Assembly (NCBI GenBank): GCA_025093985.1
Contig: JACAAK010000012.1
Span: forward strand, 310,001 to 374,000
Direction of reading: 5' to 3'
Source of the DNA: Calvatia gigantea
Lineage: Eukaryota; Basidiomycota; Agaricomycetes; Agaricales; Lycoperdaceae
DNA length: 64,000 nucleotides
Part shown: one piece after another, positions 23,926 to 34,375 of the stretch
How positions within the stretch are numbered: the first letter of the stretch is position 1
Layout: each line of letters begins with the position of its first letter
Translations under genes and position numbers: made by a program
The notes under the pieces: generated by a model
What the model was told of the DNA's origin: nothing
The model's database searches: none
The model's input: the letters and a program-made list of their open reading frames with translations, nothing else

Positions 23926-25130
23926 ACACAACCCTCTGCTGAGAAGGATGGGGGATCCACACGATCCAGGTCCCCTGGGATTGCTGTTGGAGCGGCTGAG
24001 AAGAATTTTGGATTTTCGCGATGGTCCAAGTTCTAGCTGATGATGCTTTCGCCCTTCACTTTGGGCTTCTTGGTCCGTTGTTCTTATGCGTCGAGTGCCA
24101 TGCGTTTTCTGTTTGATAATCAAGCTTCAAGCTTCAAGTATGTGTACTTATATAGGTTCCGATCGTTAAGCCTCGGTCGATTGAATTTGATTTTAACCCA
24201 TGACGTTCTGAAGCTGAGGGCGGACACAAAGGTTTCCCGTGGGTGTCACGTCCACACAGCACGAGGTAATGCAGCGCAAAGCGGACTATGCGATACTCCA
24301 AACAAATAATGGGTCCAAAGCAAAGAAGAGCATTAGGTACATTCCAATATCGACTACCAGTTCCAATCGCCGTTACTGAACTGGCTAAATTTCAGTGCAT
24401 CAGATTGTGGCCGGATGTCCATTTCTTCAAGAGGACATTTGAGGCCATAACAGTGTCTCTCTGTTGAGCGACTTCCATCCTTCAACCGCGTCAGGTTTTT
24501 CCACCGGTGAATAAGTGATATCATCGACGAACCTCGATGAGTGATTGAATATCTTCAATTGAGTCCCTGTTTGGAGTCATAACCGCCAGTCTTGGAAACA
24601 TTGTGATGAGCGTTCGTGCTACCCTGTACTTCTCTCTCAAGGGTTCAGGGCCAAGTATTCCCCGCTCAAAGAGTCCCTGTGATCCTATCCGCTCCAACCT
24701 CCGTAGTGGGCACCTTGACGGTGCTAGTGCAGTGAGATCGACATCGAGGAGATCGTAGACATTTAGTGGCAAGGAAAGGCCCTGGAGACATACTCCATGT
24801 GCGGACACGCGAGGAAGGATTACCTTCACGTCGAGGGCAGGATATCGTTCTTCCGGGACGATGAATAAGTGTTTGAGAGTGGGCCAGTTTGTGAGAATAC
24901 TGACAACATAGGACGTGGAAAGATTGATTGGGACGTTATAGAGCCAGATACCCTCCATTTGTCTCGCCTTCAACATGAAAATATCCTCGAGAGTTACTCC
25001 GTGGACTCACTTCTGTACTAGCGTGCTGAACGAATATGGAGCAACCGAAGTTGAGGGAAACACGGAGGAGATTCCCGAAAACAACACCTCCGCACAGATG
25101 GCCCGACGTGACCGGGGGGGGGGGGGGTTG
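23926..25130. repeat. Duplicated segment, partner at 17735-19130
   Basis: This is the second member of the direct duplication described at 17735. It overlaps the C-terminal part of the F-box/LRR gene at 24400-26096. A run of 14 G at 25114-25127 falls in the coding part and is a likely slippage or sequencing-error site. Confidence 0.75.
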
Positions 25131-26096
25131 CACTCCAGGGATAGACTGTGAAGTTGGTTGAATGTGACGGAGGTGTCGGCAAGAAGCATTTTCCAACCTC
25201 TATCCATCATCCGTGGAGCTTGAGGATGGAGAGATTTGGTAGACTGGCTAGGCCAGCGACGAAACGGTTTCATCGTTTGCACCGAAAGGACATCTGCATC
25301 CATCTCCAGCGCAGTGAGATTGGTTAGCTTCTGGATGAACGTAACTTGAGAAAGGGCGGCTTGGTGTCCTCAGGATGAGGGAGAATGGCCAGAGATTGCA
25401 AGGGACGGCGAATCAGTGATGCATTGAACGGTGTCCGGGAGGGGGGGTGAAGCCCTTATAAGATATTTCAAGGATTTCAGCACTGCGGCTGCGAAGTACG
25501 CCCAGAAGAATTAACGCAGCTTCTGCACTTGAGGTGGAATTCACGTCAACAAAATTAACGCTCGCGAGTGAAGGCGACATAAGCGAGAAAAGACAGTGTG
25601 CTATGCCGGGGGATACGTCACCCATATGCACGGAGAGTCCTCTCAGAAGCCCGAGTAAGGCCTGCCAAAGGGTATATTCACTGTCGTCAAGTGAATGCCC
25701 AAAATGTAAGTATCGAATCCGGCGCAAAACTGAATCTATTTGAGGGATCTGGGAGGTGATTTATTTTGAAGTGTGGGGGATATCCTAAGAATATAGGCAT
25801 CGTGAGCGTCAGCAGTATCGTCGGGTGTAATGACCACTGACCCAATATTTACCGTCCTCTCTGTGTTCAATGGGGATTGACAATGAAGCACAGAGGACGC
25901 CGACAATGGGCCTAAGTGTGGTCATAGACCTCCATAACTCATTGAGGGCGATCCCAGTAAGATCAGAGCATGCCAAAGCGATGGAGAGTATGGAGGAGCG
26001 CTTGAGACGAATATCCTTTTGGGCATCCCCGACGAGTGAAACTCTGAAGTATTGTAGAATCTCCGACCATACATCGCAGCAGGTAGTAAGTTGCAT
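24400..26096 (-). pseudogene. F-box/LRR-like gene, nearly complete, probably broken
   Basis: The minus strand begins at 26096 (MQLTTCCDVWSEILQYF...) with an F-box-like motif (SIALACSDLTGIALNELWRSM). After a possible intron follow RRIRYLHFGHSLDDSEYTLWQ, FSLMSPSLASVNFVDVN and SAEILEISYKGF. The C-terminal half (KARQMEGIWLYN, LSTSYVVSILTNWPTLKHL, LRRLERIGSQG, RDSIEDIQSLIEV) ends near 24400. Such proteins normally serve as SCF substrate receptors. The pieces lie in three frames; the 14-G run at 25114-25127 causes one shift. It is the best-preserved full-length member of this local family and a template for the copies at 30.4, 52.3 and 61.5 kb. Confidence 0.6.
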
Positions 26097-26409
26097 GGCG
26101 GAGGTCAGGATGTGAACTTCAAGCGAAGATTACACTAGCTGAGGGGTTGAGCATGAGTTTGAACACCATTTGTCATGAATGCACCGATATATTGATCACA
26201 CACATTTGAGTTTTAGTAATCGAGCACGTTGAGTCATCTACACATGCTAGTCATCTGTGGCTCTAGAACGCCTAGAACGGTACTTCCAGCTACTCTTCTA
26301 CATTTTCTCTCCTGGCCCAGGTTAATTGACTTCACTCCCCACTGGCCACCGAGGTTCCAGGTCGCTGTTCCTGCCGACCCTTCTCCCCCCACATCAACGC
26401 CTCTCACAG

Positions 26410-26760
26410 TCACACTGGTTTGATTCGTTGAACGACGTCCAACCTTAAACTAGATTCTTTCCGGTGGAGAACAAATGATATCAGTCGACGTAAATGCGTC
26501 GATGACTTCAACACTTGACTCCAAAGTGCCATCATGTGGAGTGACAACGGCCAACAACGTGGCGAGCTTCCCTCCCAAGGATGCAGAGTGCAAGATGCGC
26601 TGGGCTCTACTCGCTCCAACCTGTGTAAGAGGCATCCTAGTGGACCCTCTCAGGCTAAATCGGCAATCTGAAGTGGCAAGGAAAGGTCCCGGAGGTGTAA
26701 TCCGTGCGTATATGCATAGGAAACGATTACAATAACACTTACATCAGATCTTTCTAGCAC
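26410..26760 (-). pseudogene. F-box/LRR C-terminal fragment
   Basis: The minus strand reads LTQVGASRAQRILHSASLGG, KLATLLAVVTPHDGTLESSV and EVIDAFTSTDIICSPPERI then stop. This parallels the C-terminus of the family member at 30404 (ITSGSCDSDSESGV..., EIINDVVRSPPGKV stop). No upstream part is attached. A matching fragment lies at 62150-62530. Confidence 0.5.
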
Positions 26761-26982
26761 TCGCATGATTAAGTTGAGCGCTCAATTTGAACCCTTTGCT
26801 GACTCGTGGACGCAGCGCCTCCCGGAACCACCGGTGGTGAGGACCCCATGGAGAAAAGGAGATGAGTAAACTACTGCATTGTTGTGAGCTCGGGAGGGGT
26901 TACGCCTCCTGTTCCTTGAACTCCCGGGAGCGGTATCTGACAAAGGCCTGCCAGAACAACTGGCAACCAGTGATCCTGCCCC

Positions 26983-26992
26983 TATATATATA
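26983..26992 (+). promoter_or_regulatory. TATA box of the oxidoreductase-like gene
   Basis: TATATATATA stands about 60 bp upstream of the ATG at 27044. The corresponding sequence in the duplicate at ~62790 reads CATCTATAAT, so this promoter is altered there and the gene that followed is missing. Confidence 0.5.
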
Positions 26993-27043
26993 ACACCCAC
27001 GAATGCAAGGTCGACTGCACGACTCATCCACGCTTTAAGCACT

Positions 27044-28329
27044 ATGAGCGATCTCCCCCAACAACAAACGGCCCTGTTCCTCCAGTACCAACACAGCAAC
27101 TTCGCCATCGGAGCCGCTCCAGTTGCTAAACCTGGGCCAGGACAGCTCCTGGTCAAGGTCAAAGCAACGGCTTTGAACCCTGTTGACTGGAAGATACAGA
27201 AACATGGTCCGTATATCAAAGAATATCCTGCCATATTGGGAACGGACGTGGCAGGTGAAGTCGCTGCCCTCGGTGAGGGGGTGACAAATTTTCAAGTCGG
27301 GGATCGAGTGTAAGCCAAGTTACCTACCTATGACCTTTGGACCACCTTCTCACATTTCAAGCCAGTCTTTGCCAGGGAAGGTTCAGCAACGCCTACGCGT
27401 CATTTCAGGAGTATACCTTGGCTGATGAACGTCACCTCGCAAAGGTATAGGCCGTTCTGTTGCGGTATTGCACTTGAACGCAAAAATTAAACTCACCTCT
27501 GCTTTGTAGATACCCCAAAATATTAAGTATGACCAGGCTGCTTCCATCCCTCTCGGCTTAGCCACTGCGTATCTTGCGATGTACAACTCCAGCCCACATG
27601 GCGTTGGCCTCGTGAATCCGGTTGACCCATCCGGTGTAGGCCGTTACAGGGATGAGCCATTCGTTGTCATCGGGGGGGCGACTTCGGTCGGCCAGTTCGG
27701 TCCGTACAATCCATTACTAACCTCTCACTGAAACATGATCCGTACTTAAACCCAACACCAGCCATCCAGTTAGCGAAACTCTCTGGATTCTCACCAATCG
27801 TAGCCACCGCAAGTGTAAAACACACAGATCACCTCAAATCCCTCGGCGCAACAGATATACTAGACCGCAACCTATCGCCTTCATATCTCAAATCCGATGG
27901 TCGAAAAAATCACGAATAAACCCATCAAATATGTTTTCGACACCGGTCTCACTCGAGAACACTCAACGCCAGGGAGATGCAGTACTCGCCCCGGGTGGCT
28001 ACTTGATGCTTGTGATGCTTCCTTCTATTAAGTACCAGCGATAAACACCCCACGGCCGTTATTGCAATCCGAAAGTTTGGAGCATAATGTCAATCCGCTG
28101 AGTACGTTGTATGACAAGATAACTGATTGGTTGAAGAGTGGCACTATTAAGGTAAAGTTCTTGGCTTTTTAAAAGCTCCTTTTGTTTCTCACTCATGGTT
28201 CGTGCACAGCCGAATAAAGTCGAACTGTTACATGGTGGTTTGAATGGGATTGTCGGAGGATTGCAGAAGATGGAGAATAATGAGGTTTCAGGCGTTAAAT
28301 TGGTGGTTCGGCCAGGGGAAACTAACTGA
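27044..28329 (+). pseudogene. Zinc-type alcohol dehydrogenase / quinone oxidoreductase-like gene with frameshifts
   Basis: Exon 1 (27044 to ~27310) encodes the MDR-family GroES-like N-terminus: [18 protein letters not shown] and [17 protein letters not shown]. Later exons, joined by GT...AG introns, give YTLADERHLAK, IPLGLATAYLAMYN, a nucleotide-binding motif VVIGGATSVGQF, AIQLAKLSGF and ATASVKHTDHLKSLGATDIL. The last exon ends VSGVKLVVRPGETN with TGA at 28327-28329. In the fourth exon two single surplus bases, near 27898 and 27945, shift the frame (LKSDG/VEKITNKP and VFDT/SLE), and the text between ~28030 and 28060 stops. MDR enzymes reduce C=C or carbonyl groups with NADPH. The gene seems recently inactivated; errors at two G sites are an alternative. 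Confidence 0.75.
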
Positions 28330-29386
28330 GGGGGAGCAACTTAATTTTATATGTATTAACGCGGTTTCTCCCTCGTTGGAACTACGGTCACCTACTATTG
28401 AAATGACCCCAAGGTGTTTGAGCGTGGATCAGCTCATTCTCATCGAGTGTAGGGTGTATACCGTGGAAAGCTTGGTTAGGAGACTGTAAACACGAATACG
28501 TTCTATCTTCCCTCAACACTTTAATTCCAGAGAATTTTTGAGATTATCCTCAGTTATTCCAATTTACACCATGCAGACAAATACTAAGGTACTGAAACTT
28601 GGGTCGGTTATGTGCTGGTGTCCTGCCATGAATAGGTGTCTTTAACAAGTTCCGGCATTAAAGTTTTAAGTTGGATCTTACGCCAGCGAAGGACCAGGGT
28701 GAGTGTTCCAGTTAATTATGTGTTAATAGACGTAGTCAACAAACGCCACAGGATTGAACACCAACTGGGAGCAAGGTTCAAAATAACATGTTACCTACCC
28801 TGACGGCGTGCTACGATCTGGAGGATGTCATACGGGTCATCCATCTGTTGCTGTTACAATGCCTTTACAATGGTAATAAACATGTTACGTTAGGTTAGCG
28901 ACATTGGGGAATACACACGAATACGGGCGAGTCGTCTCTCGTATTTCAGCCTAGGGTGCACAAGGAAGTGGTCTTACCACCAGGATGGGATGGTGGGGTT
29001 ACCAATTTAGGGAGTTAGGGAGTTCGGGGCCATCCCGGAGAACGCGCAGCTAATTGCGTCAATGAAGAGTAATTGCCCAGGCTTGTTACATGAACCTGTA
29101 ATAAATAACAGCATGCGTTGTTTGCTCGGCAGACATTCTATGTACTTATAAGCTCGAATTGTTGAGCCCAGACGATAAAATTCGACTCCACCCGTCGCAC
29201 AACATCCGAGGGCAGATGTAGAACTTCCCCTTGGTTTTTAACAAAATCGGGTATCGTGGTAGCGTTGTGAATGCTGTTCTCATCTTCCCCCCATGTTGAA
29301 AGCACCAATGGTTCCATCCCCTGGTTCTCAATACCATCAAAGCACATACGAACGACGGCAACCCACCCTGGCACTCATGTCCTATG
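28330..29386. repeat. Non-coding duplicated block, partner at ~62830-63250
   Basis: From about 28700 to 29120 the sequence matches 62830-63250 collinearly, for example AATTATGTGTTAATAGACG versus AATTATGTGTTCATAGACG and GGCGACATTGGGGAATACACA-type text at 28905/63028. No gene is recognised in it. From 29030 a different block begins that recurs at 51721. Confidence 0.65.
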
Positions 29387-29390
29387 CCAT

Positions 29391-30190
29391 TGTGGAGATC
29401 GGACGGCACCTGACACTGAAAAGTGTCATGTACGCGTCCTCCTCCCACTACTCCACTTCACCGACGACGCCTTTCACTTCCGAGAACGATGACCAAGACA
29501 CCGACCCCGAAAATCCCATTTCCGAGCCATCCAGAAGTCCGGATCATACACGATTTCCTAATTCGGAAGTCCCGACCACGGAAGCTCCAACCTCCGAACT
29601 CCACCTCGCCCGCCCGTACTTCTCATTTCCGACTCTAAAAAACTTACGGACCGCTTTTCTATTCACTTATTATACTTTTTCTACATTCCTCATAATCTAG
29701 AACCTCATAGAATGAGCTTCCGGCCCGTCTTCATCCCCGCTAGTATGTTTTTCTTTGTTCTCTCTCTAAAATTTACATTCTATTCTTTGTAATTCAGGCG
29801 CACAGCCCACCATTCTCCTCTATAAAAACCTGTATACTTTGTTGTAGTCAGGTAGCTACGAATTAGCCAAGTTTCGCCTCGAAGTCTCTGTCTCTAGTTA
29901 TTTCTCTAATCTATTTCTTGCTTTCTCTCTTCTCTCTCTCGTCTGGACACCGAATCGCCACGCAATCGTAAACGCCGCCTTCCGAACGATCAGTAATCGC
30001 TCTCGACACCTCTCCGGACCCTTCTCTTATCGTTCCGAGCCTTCGGAACAAATTTATCCTCTGTCCCGTTGTCTGATCATTTTCGTGATCTCCACTCCTA
30101 CCTGCCCTTTCTAACACAATCCCTTTGGTCAAGAACAACGTCGGACGGACGCCGACGTGCTCGTGCACCTAGCCGTAATCTCCCTCTTCA
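29391..30190 (+). mobile_element. Solo LTR, 800 bp, TSD CCAT
   Basis: The element starts TGTGGAGATCGG and ends CCCTCTTCA, has TG...CA termini and is flanked by CCAT at 29387-29390 and 30191-30194. The homologous duplicated locus at 52070-52090 has one CCAT and no insert (TATGCCATTTAAAATTG), an exact empty site. Inside, a TATAAAAA box (~29820) indicates plus-strand orientation. No internal retrotransposon sequence remains, so it is the product of LTR-LTR recombination or a non-autonomous LTR element. A short Pro/Ser/Thr-rich open frame at 29293-29700 overlaps it and is not taken as a gene. Confidence 0.85.
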
Positions 30191-30403
30191 CCATTTAAAA
30201 TTGACGTTCAAATTCACTCTTCTGTCTTGCAATCTTGTGTATACGGCCACAACTTCATTTCTTCATTTCCCCAATCCGACCTTTAGCGCGTCAGTGTGGC
30301 CGCAAGACACATAGATCGGGATATTGTGGGGCGCAAAGCAGGCTGCAACAATGACAACACATAGAATCATCATTCGGGGCATACAAAAACTTCAGGTACT
30401 ACA

Positions 30404-31193
30404 TCAAACTTTTCCTGGAGGCGAACGAACAACATCATTGATAATCTCAATCAGGTCTTGAACCTGTTGGACGCCCGACTCCGAGTCACTATCGCACGAA
30501 CCTGAGGTGATCATGGCCAGCCTTGGTAACATGGTGACGAGGTTTCGTGCTATTTGATACATCCCTTTTAAGGGTATAGGGGACAGCCGGGGTTGCTGTG
30601 GTCCTATCAGCTCCAACTTACGCAAAGGGCACTTCGATGGAAGTGCAGTGGGACTAGCCTGGGCTACGTCGGCAATCTCGAGTGGCAAGGAAAGGCCCTG
30701 AAGGCATATTCCGTGTATAGATGCACATGAGAGGACTGCTCCTGCATCAAAGATAAAGCCATCTGCTCCCGGAGCGATCGACAGGTATTTGAGGGTGGGC
30801 CAGTTTTTTAGAATATTGGCAACATCTTCCGTGCAAAGGTTGATTGGGATGTTATGAAGACAGATATCTTCCATATTTTTCTCTTTCAACCCTAAAATAT
30901 CCTCGAGGGTCACTCCGCAATCCCAATTTGCGTTGTGCGAATGGATACTGAGCGACTGGAGCCGGGGGAAGGCGGAGGAAACCTTCGAGAAGACCGCATT
31001 GGTGCTGATAGCTTGGTCTGAGTCGGTGTGTTCGAGTTCCAGCGATAACGTTACGAGCCTACCGAACATGAAGGATGCCAGGATGCAATCTCCCACTTCC
31101 TCCCATGATCCTTGGAGTTTGATGACAAAAAGTTGTGGCAAACTGGCTAGCCAACAGCCGAATGCTTTCATAGTGCGCCTGGAGATAACTTTC
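30404..31193 (-). pseudogene. F-box/LRR-like gene, C-terminal 263 codons, truncated by a rearrangement
   Basis: The minus-strand frame is open from the junction at 31193 to the stop at 30404. It reads KVISRRTMKAFGCWLASLPQ, LKEKNMEDICLHNIPINLC, EDVANILKNWPTLKYLSIAP, PLRKLELIGPQ, and ends INDVVRSPPGKV. The N-terminal half with the F-box is missing because the locus is joined at 31193/31194 to the middle of a Tc1/mariner transposase. The duplicate at 52304-53596 continues past this point (ELEMHMKVISRYTMKAF), showing what was lost. This copy keeps its CpG sites, unlike the duplicate. Confidence 0.7.
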
Positions 31194-32095
31194 ACTAGGG
31201 TTCACAAGCAGAAGAGGCTGGTGTTTGCAAAAACATATGCAAACTGGACTGTGGAGGACTGGAAGCAGGTAGTTTGGACAGATGAGACTAAAATCAATCA
31301 GATGGGGTCAGATGGAAGGCATTGGGTGTGGAAAACAGCAGGAGAGGGGCTTAGTGACAGGCTGGTGAATGGAACTGTCAAGTTTGGAGGAGGTTCTTGC
31401 ATGATATGGGGGTGCATGCTATGGCAGGGGCCTGGCCATATACACCACATTGAAGGTACCATGGATGGTGACCTTTATGTTTGCATTTTGGATGACAAAC
31501 TTTACCAAAGTCTCAAGAAATACAGGAAGAAGAAGTGGCAAGTCCTTTTCCAACAGGACAATGACCCCAAACACACAAGCAAAAAAGCAAAAATGTGGCT
31601 TGAAAACAGTGGTTTAAAGGTTATGGAGTGGCCACCACAGTCCCCAGACCTTAATCCCATTGAACAGCTCTGGACTTATGTCAAAAACAGGCTAGAAGAG
31701 TATGAAAACTACCCTTCCAGCATAACTGAACTCAGAGAAAGGGTGGATATAGAATGGGGCAAAATTCCTGCATCAGTGTGTCAGAATTTGATAGAGAGTA
31801 TGCCTAGGAGGGTTCAGGCTGTTTTACAGGCCAAAGGGGGCTATACAAAGTACTAGAGAACTGATTTTGTGTAGTTTCAGACAGAGGGACAAAACCCTTC
31901 CAATGGACTCATAATGTTGATTAATTCATATCACCACAGGAACTTAATATTACATAATGCTGTTTATACCTATTTGTAGATAAGATACAAGACTACCTAC
32001 ATTTAAATTCTGAAGTGGATACCTTTACTGGTTGCTGAGTTATTTGAGATTTCATGAAAAAGTCAAAATCATTGGAAGGGTTTTGTCCCTTACTG
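31194..32095 (+). mobile_element. 5'-truncated Tc1/mariner element
   Basis: The transposase frame, from ~31200 to 31856, starts inside the protein (VHKQKRLVFAKTYANWTVED) and lacks the N-terminal helix-turn-helix half. The catalytic triad is visible: VVWTDETK, FQQDNDPKH and PIEQLW, with 34 residues between the last two acids (DD34E). The right end is intact: an outer terminal repeat at 32070-32095 ends GTCCCTTACTG next to TA (32096-32097), and an inverted copy of it lies inside at 31884-31905. The left end is lost at the 31193/31194 junction. The flank on the right is the LTR of the inverted element A piece. Confidence 0.85.
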
Positions 32096-32106
32096 TATGC
32101 AGATGT

Positions 32107-32544
32107 TGTTAAGACGAGCATGCAAACAACCACAGTAGTGAATACAGTGGTGGAGGGTAGTTGTACTTACTGAGAGTACAGCTTTGAAGTAAGAAGAGTT
32201 GCTAAGAAGTTGTTGTAGATGAGTAAGCAAGAGCTGAATAGTCTAAGGAATAAATGCATATACATGGAGGTACTTATACTAAAGTCCTTGGTGAAACACC
32301 CTACAACCTGGGTACAGGGAGAGCTATTTACTACCAATAGCATATCTAGAGCATAATGCATTAACAGCACCTATCTAATTAATAGTTCTAACCAGCAACA
32401 AGTAGTGTGGTATGATGCTGTTTCCTACAAGAATGCAGCAATAGTTCATAGCTTATATTACTCACTCCGAGAGTGACATTCTCTAGATCCATTTCATCTA
32501 TATTTAGAATGAACCAACATAGTGGTACAGATCGAGATTCAACA
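32107..32544 (-). mobile_element. Solo LTR, 438 bp, TSD GATGT
   Basis: The ends are TGTTAAG...ATTCAACA (TG...CA on either strand), flanked by GATGT at 32102-32106 and 32545-32549. It interrupts the LTR of the inverted element A piece; the plus copy of that LTR at 51696-51700 keeps a single ACATC (the reverse complement) with no insert. Minus orientation is suggested by a TATAAGT-type box on that strand. No internal sequence of the parent element is present in the window. Confidence 0.8.
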
Positions 32545-34151
32545 GATGTCACTCACGAGAACAGTTGAGTAAGCAGGCACGGGCAGTGTATTGGACAAAT
32601 TGTAAATATGCATATACAAATAAGCAGTTGTAATGATCAAAGTAATGGGAAAAGGGGCAAGGATCAGTATCAGTATTGCTTATGTATGGTTTCCTGTTTC
32701 GGTGATTATGCTAGCATGATTGTTGAATGTTGACTATTGTAAGTCCATGCTTACACCCCTTCCCATCCACGAAAAAAGAAAAAAAGATGTCAGAAAAAAA
32801 GGTGAGTAAATATTTATATGAATCTATGCATGGTTGTGTTAAAAAACCCTTTTGTACTGAAGGGAAAAAGCATACCATAGGCAACAGGGAAAGCAACGAA
32901 AAAAAAGAATCACAATATACACTCTCCTTTCTCGTCTAGCCCACATTCCTCAAAGAAACGATCTAAAGCTTCACAGTCCTGTAGCATGTGGCCAGGTAGC
33001 CACTCATTCTCTTCTTCTGGAAAGCCTTCCTACTTTATGAGGTAGCTATATCCCCTTCCAATCTTCCTGCGGTCTAAAATGCATTCAATTACAGCTTCAC
33101 CTTTCTTATCCAGTGCAGGCCTTGTTGGTTTCTCAAACCAATTAGTATTGTCCTCAACCCATGGCTGCACCAACAATGTGTGAAAAGTCTCCCTCCCATT
33201 TGGATGTCCTCTGTGAAGTATTTCCAGTATAACCATGCTGTGTTGCTCATCCAAATCTTTTATCACATATGGACCCTCAAACCTGGGCATCAGCTTTGCC
33301 ACATGTGTTTCACCATCAGCTTTAAACTGTTTGTGGCAGTTTTCCATTGACAGCTTGACTCACATTCTGATGTGAAATGGAAAAGGTCTGGTGTCACACG
33401 ATTTGTTTGCCTGGAAAGCCTGTAGGACCTTATATTGAAGCAAACAGTTGCGTGCCTCTGCTTCCAATCCCTGGATGCAATGAATGATCTCCTCTGGACA
33501 TTTGTTCAGTCTTGCATCATCGATGTTGACCAGTGGGGGAATAATCTGCAGTGAGAAACCCATATGCAGTTGGAAGCCAGATAACCTAGTTGAAGCATTT
33601 TTCGTATTTATCATAGTGAACTGAATGTTAGGCAGTGCCTTAATCCACCCCTTCTGTGTGCGGTCTACATAAAATCAAAGACATTGATTCAGTATCTTAT
33701 TAGTACACTCACTAGAGCTATTGGTTTCAGGGTGGAATGCTGTAGACATCTTAACCTTTGTCCCAGTCAGTTCATGTAACACCTTCCAAAATGCTGATTT
33801 AAACACTTTGTCACAATCACTGACAATTTCAAGTGGTAGCCTGTTTTTGCAGTACCAATAGGTAAAAAATAAAGTGGCAACTTTGCATGTAGAGGCATCT
33901 TTTGTAGTCAGGATCAGTCAAACATCAGTGCCTAAGCAATCCATGATTGTCAAATTATATTATAGCCATTGTCCTCAGGGAGTTCTCCTATGAAATCTAT
34001 TGCAATCGCTTTGAAACGATGATCCAGTATAGGCAATGGGTGTAGGGGTCCAATTGGCTTAGTTGTCATGGACTTTACCCATTGGCACTGTTCACAACTA
34101 GGGACATAGGATTGTTCAAGGTCACTCCTTATCCCTGGCCAGTAGAAAGAG
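32545..34151 (-). mobile_element. Element A, inverted fragment: integrase-chromodomain and LTR part
   Basis: Read on the minus strand this gives FYWPGIRSDLEQSYVPSCEQ, then CQWVKSMTTKPIGPLHPLP, AIAIDFIGELPEDNGYNI and, after a 1-bp deletion near 33955, the rest of the integrase and a chromodomain (EAVIECILDRRKIGRGYSYL). Its LTR starts at 32755 (TGTAAGC). It is nearly identical to 50124-51695 on the plus strand; I saw only about three differences over 1.6 kb. The protein is dead (stops at the same places as the plus copy). Unlike the plus copy it is not split by element B. At 34151/34152 it meets the plus-strand protease piece of element A head to head. Confidence 0.85.
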
Positions 34152-34375
34152 GGCTTACTGGGTCTAACAGTGAATTTTCTTTGCAAGTGAAAGCACTATT
34201 AGACAGTGGTGCACATGTTGTTTTAATTTGCAACAGTTTGGTCAAAGAACTTGGACTTTGGAAGTTTTGTTTGCATAAACCATTCTCTATCATGGGCACT
34301 ACAAAATCAGGACAAACTGTGTTGACTGAGTATGTTAAAATTGTACCAGTTTCTGTAGACTTATTGTATACATCG
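34152..34375 (+). mobile_element. Element A, plus copy, piece 1: aspartic protease region
   Basis: The open text reads EFSLQVKALLDSGAHVVLIC, NSLVKELGLWKF and TVLTEYVKIVPVSVDLLYTS, with the retroviral-type protease motif LLDSGAH. It is cut at 34375 by an unclassified insertion and resumes at 42082 with RTVKALIIDELSVPL. The gag and 5' LTR that should precede it are absent, replaced by the inverted integrase fragment. Confidence 0.75.

Noticed and set aside
29293..29700. 135-codon Pro/Ser/Thr-rich protein
   Set aside because: The frame crosses the solo-LTR boundary at 29391, so it is a chance frame across an insertion.
30933..31200. Extending the transposase frame upstream to 30933
   Set aside because: The first ~88 codons of that frame are antisense of the F-box gene; the transposase text begins only after the junction at 31194.
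32711..32896. Small open frames near 32.7 and 51.3 kb
   Set aside because: Identical because they lie in the inverted element A arms; they sit in its 3' untranslated/LTR region and have no coding features.
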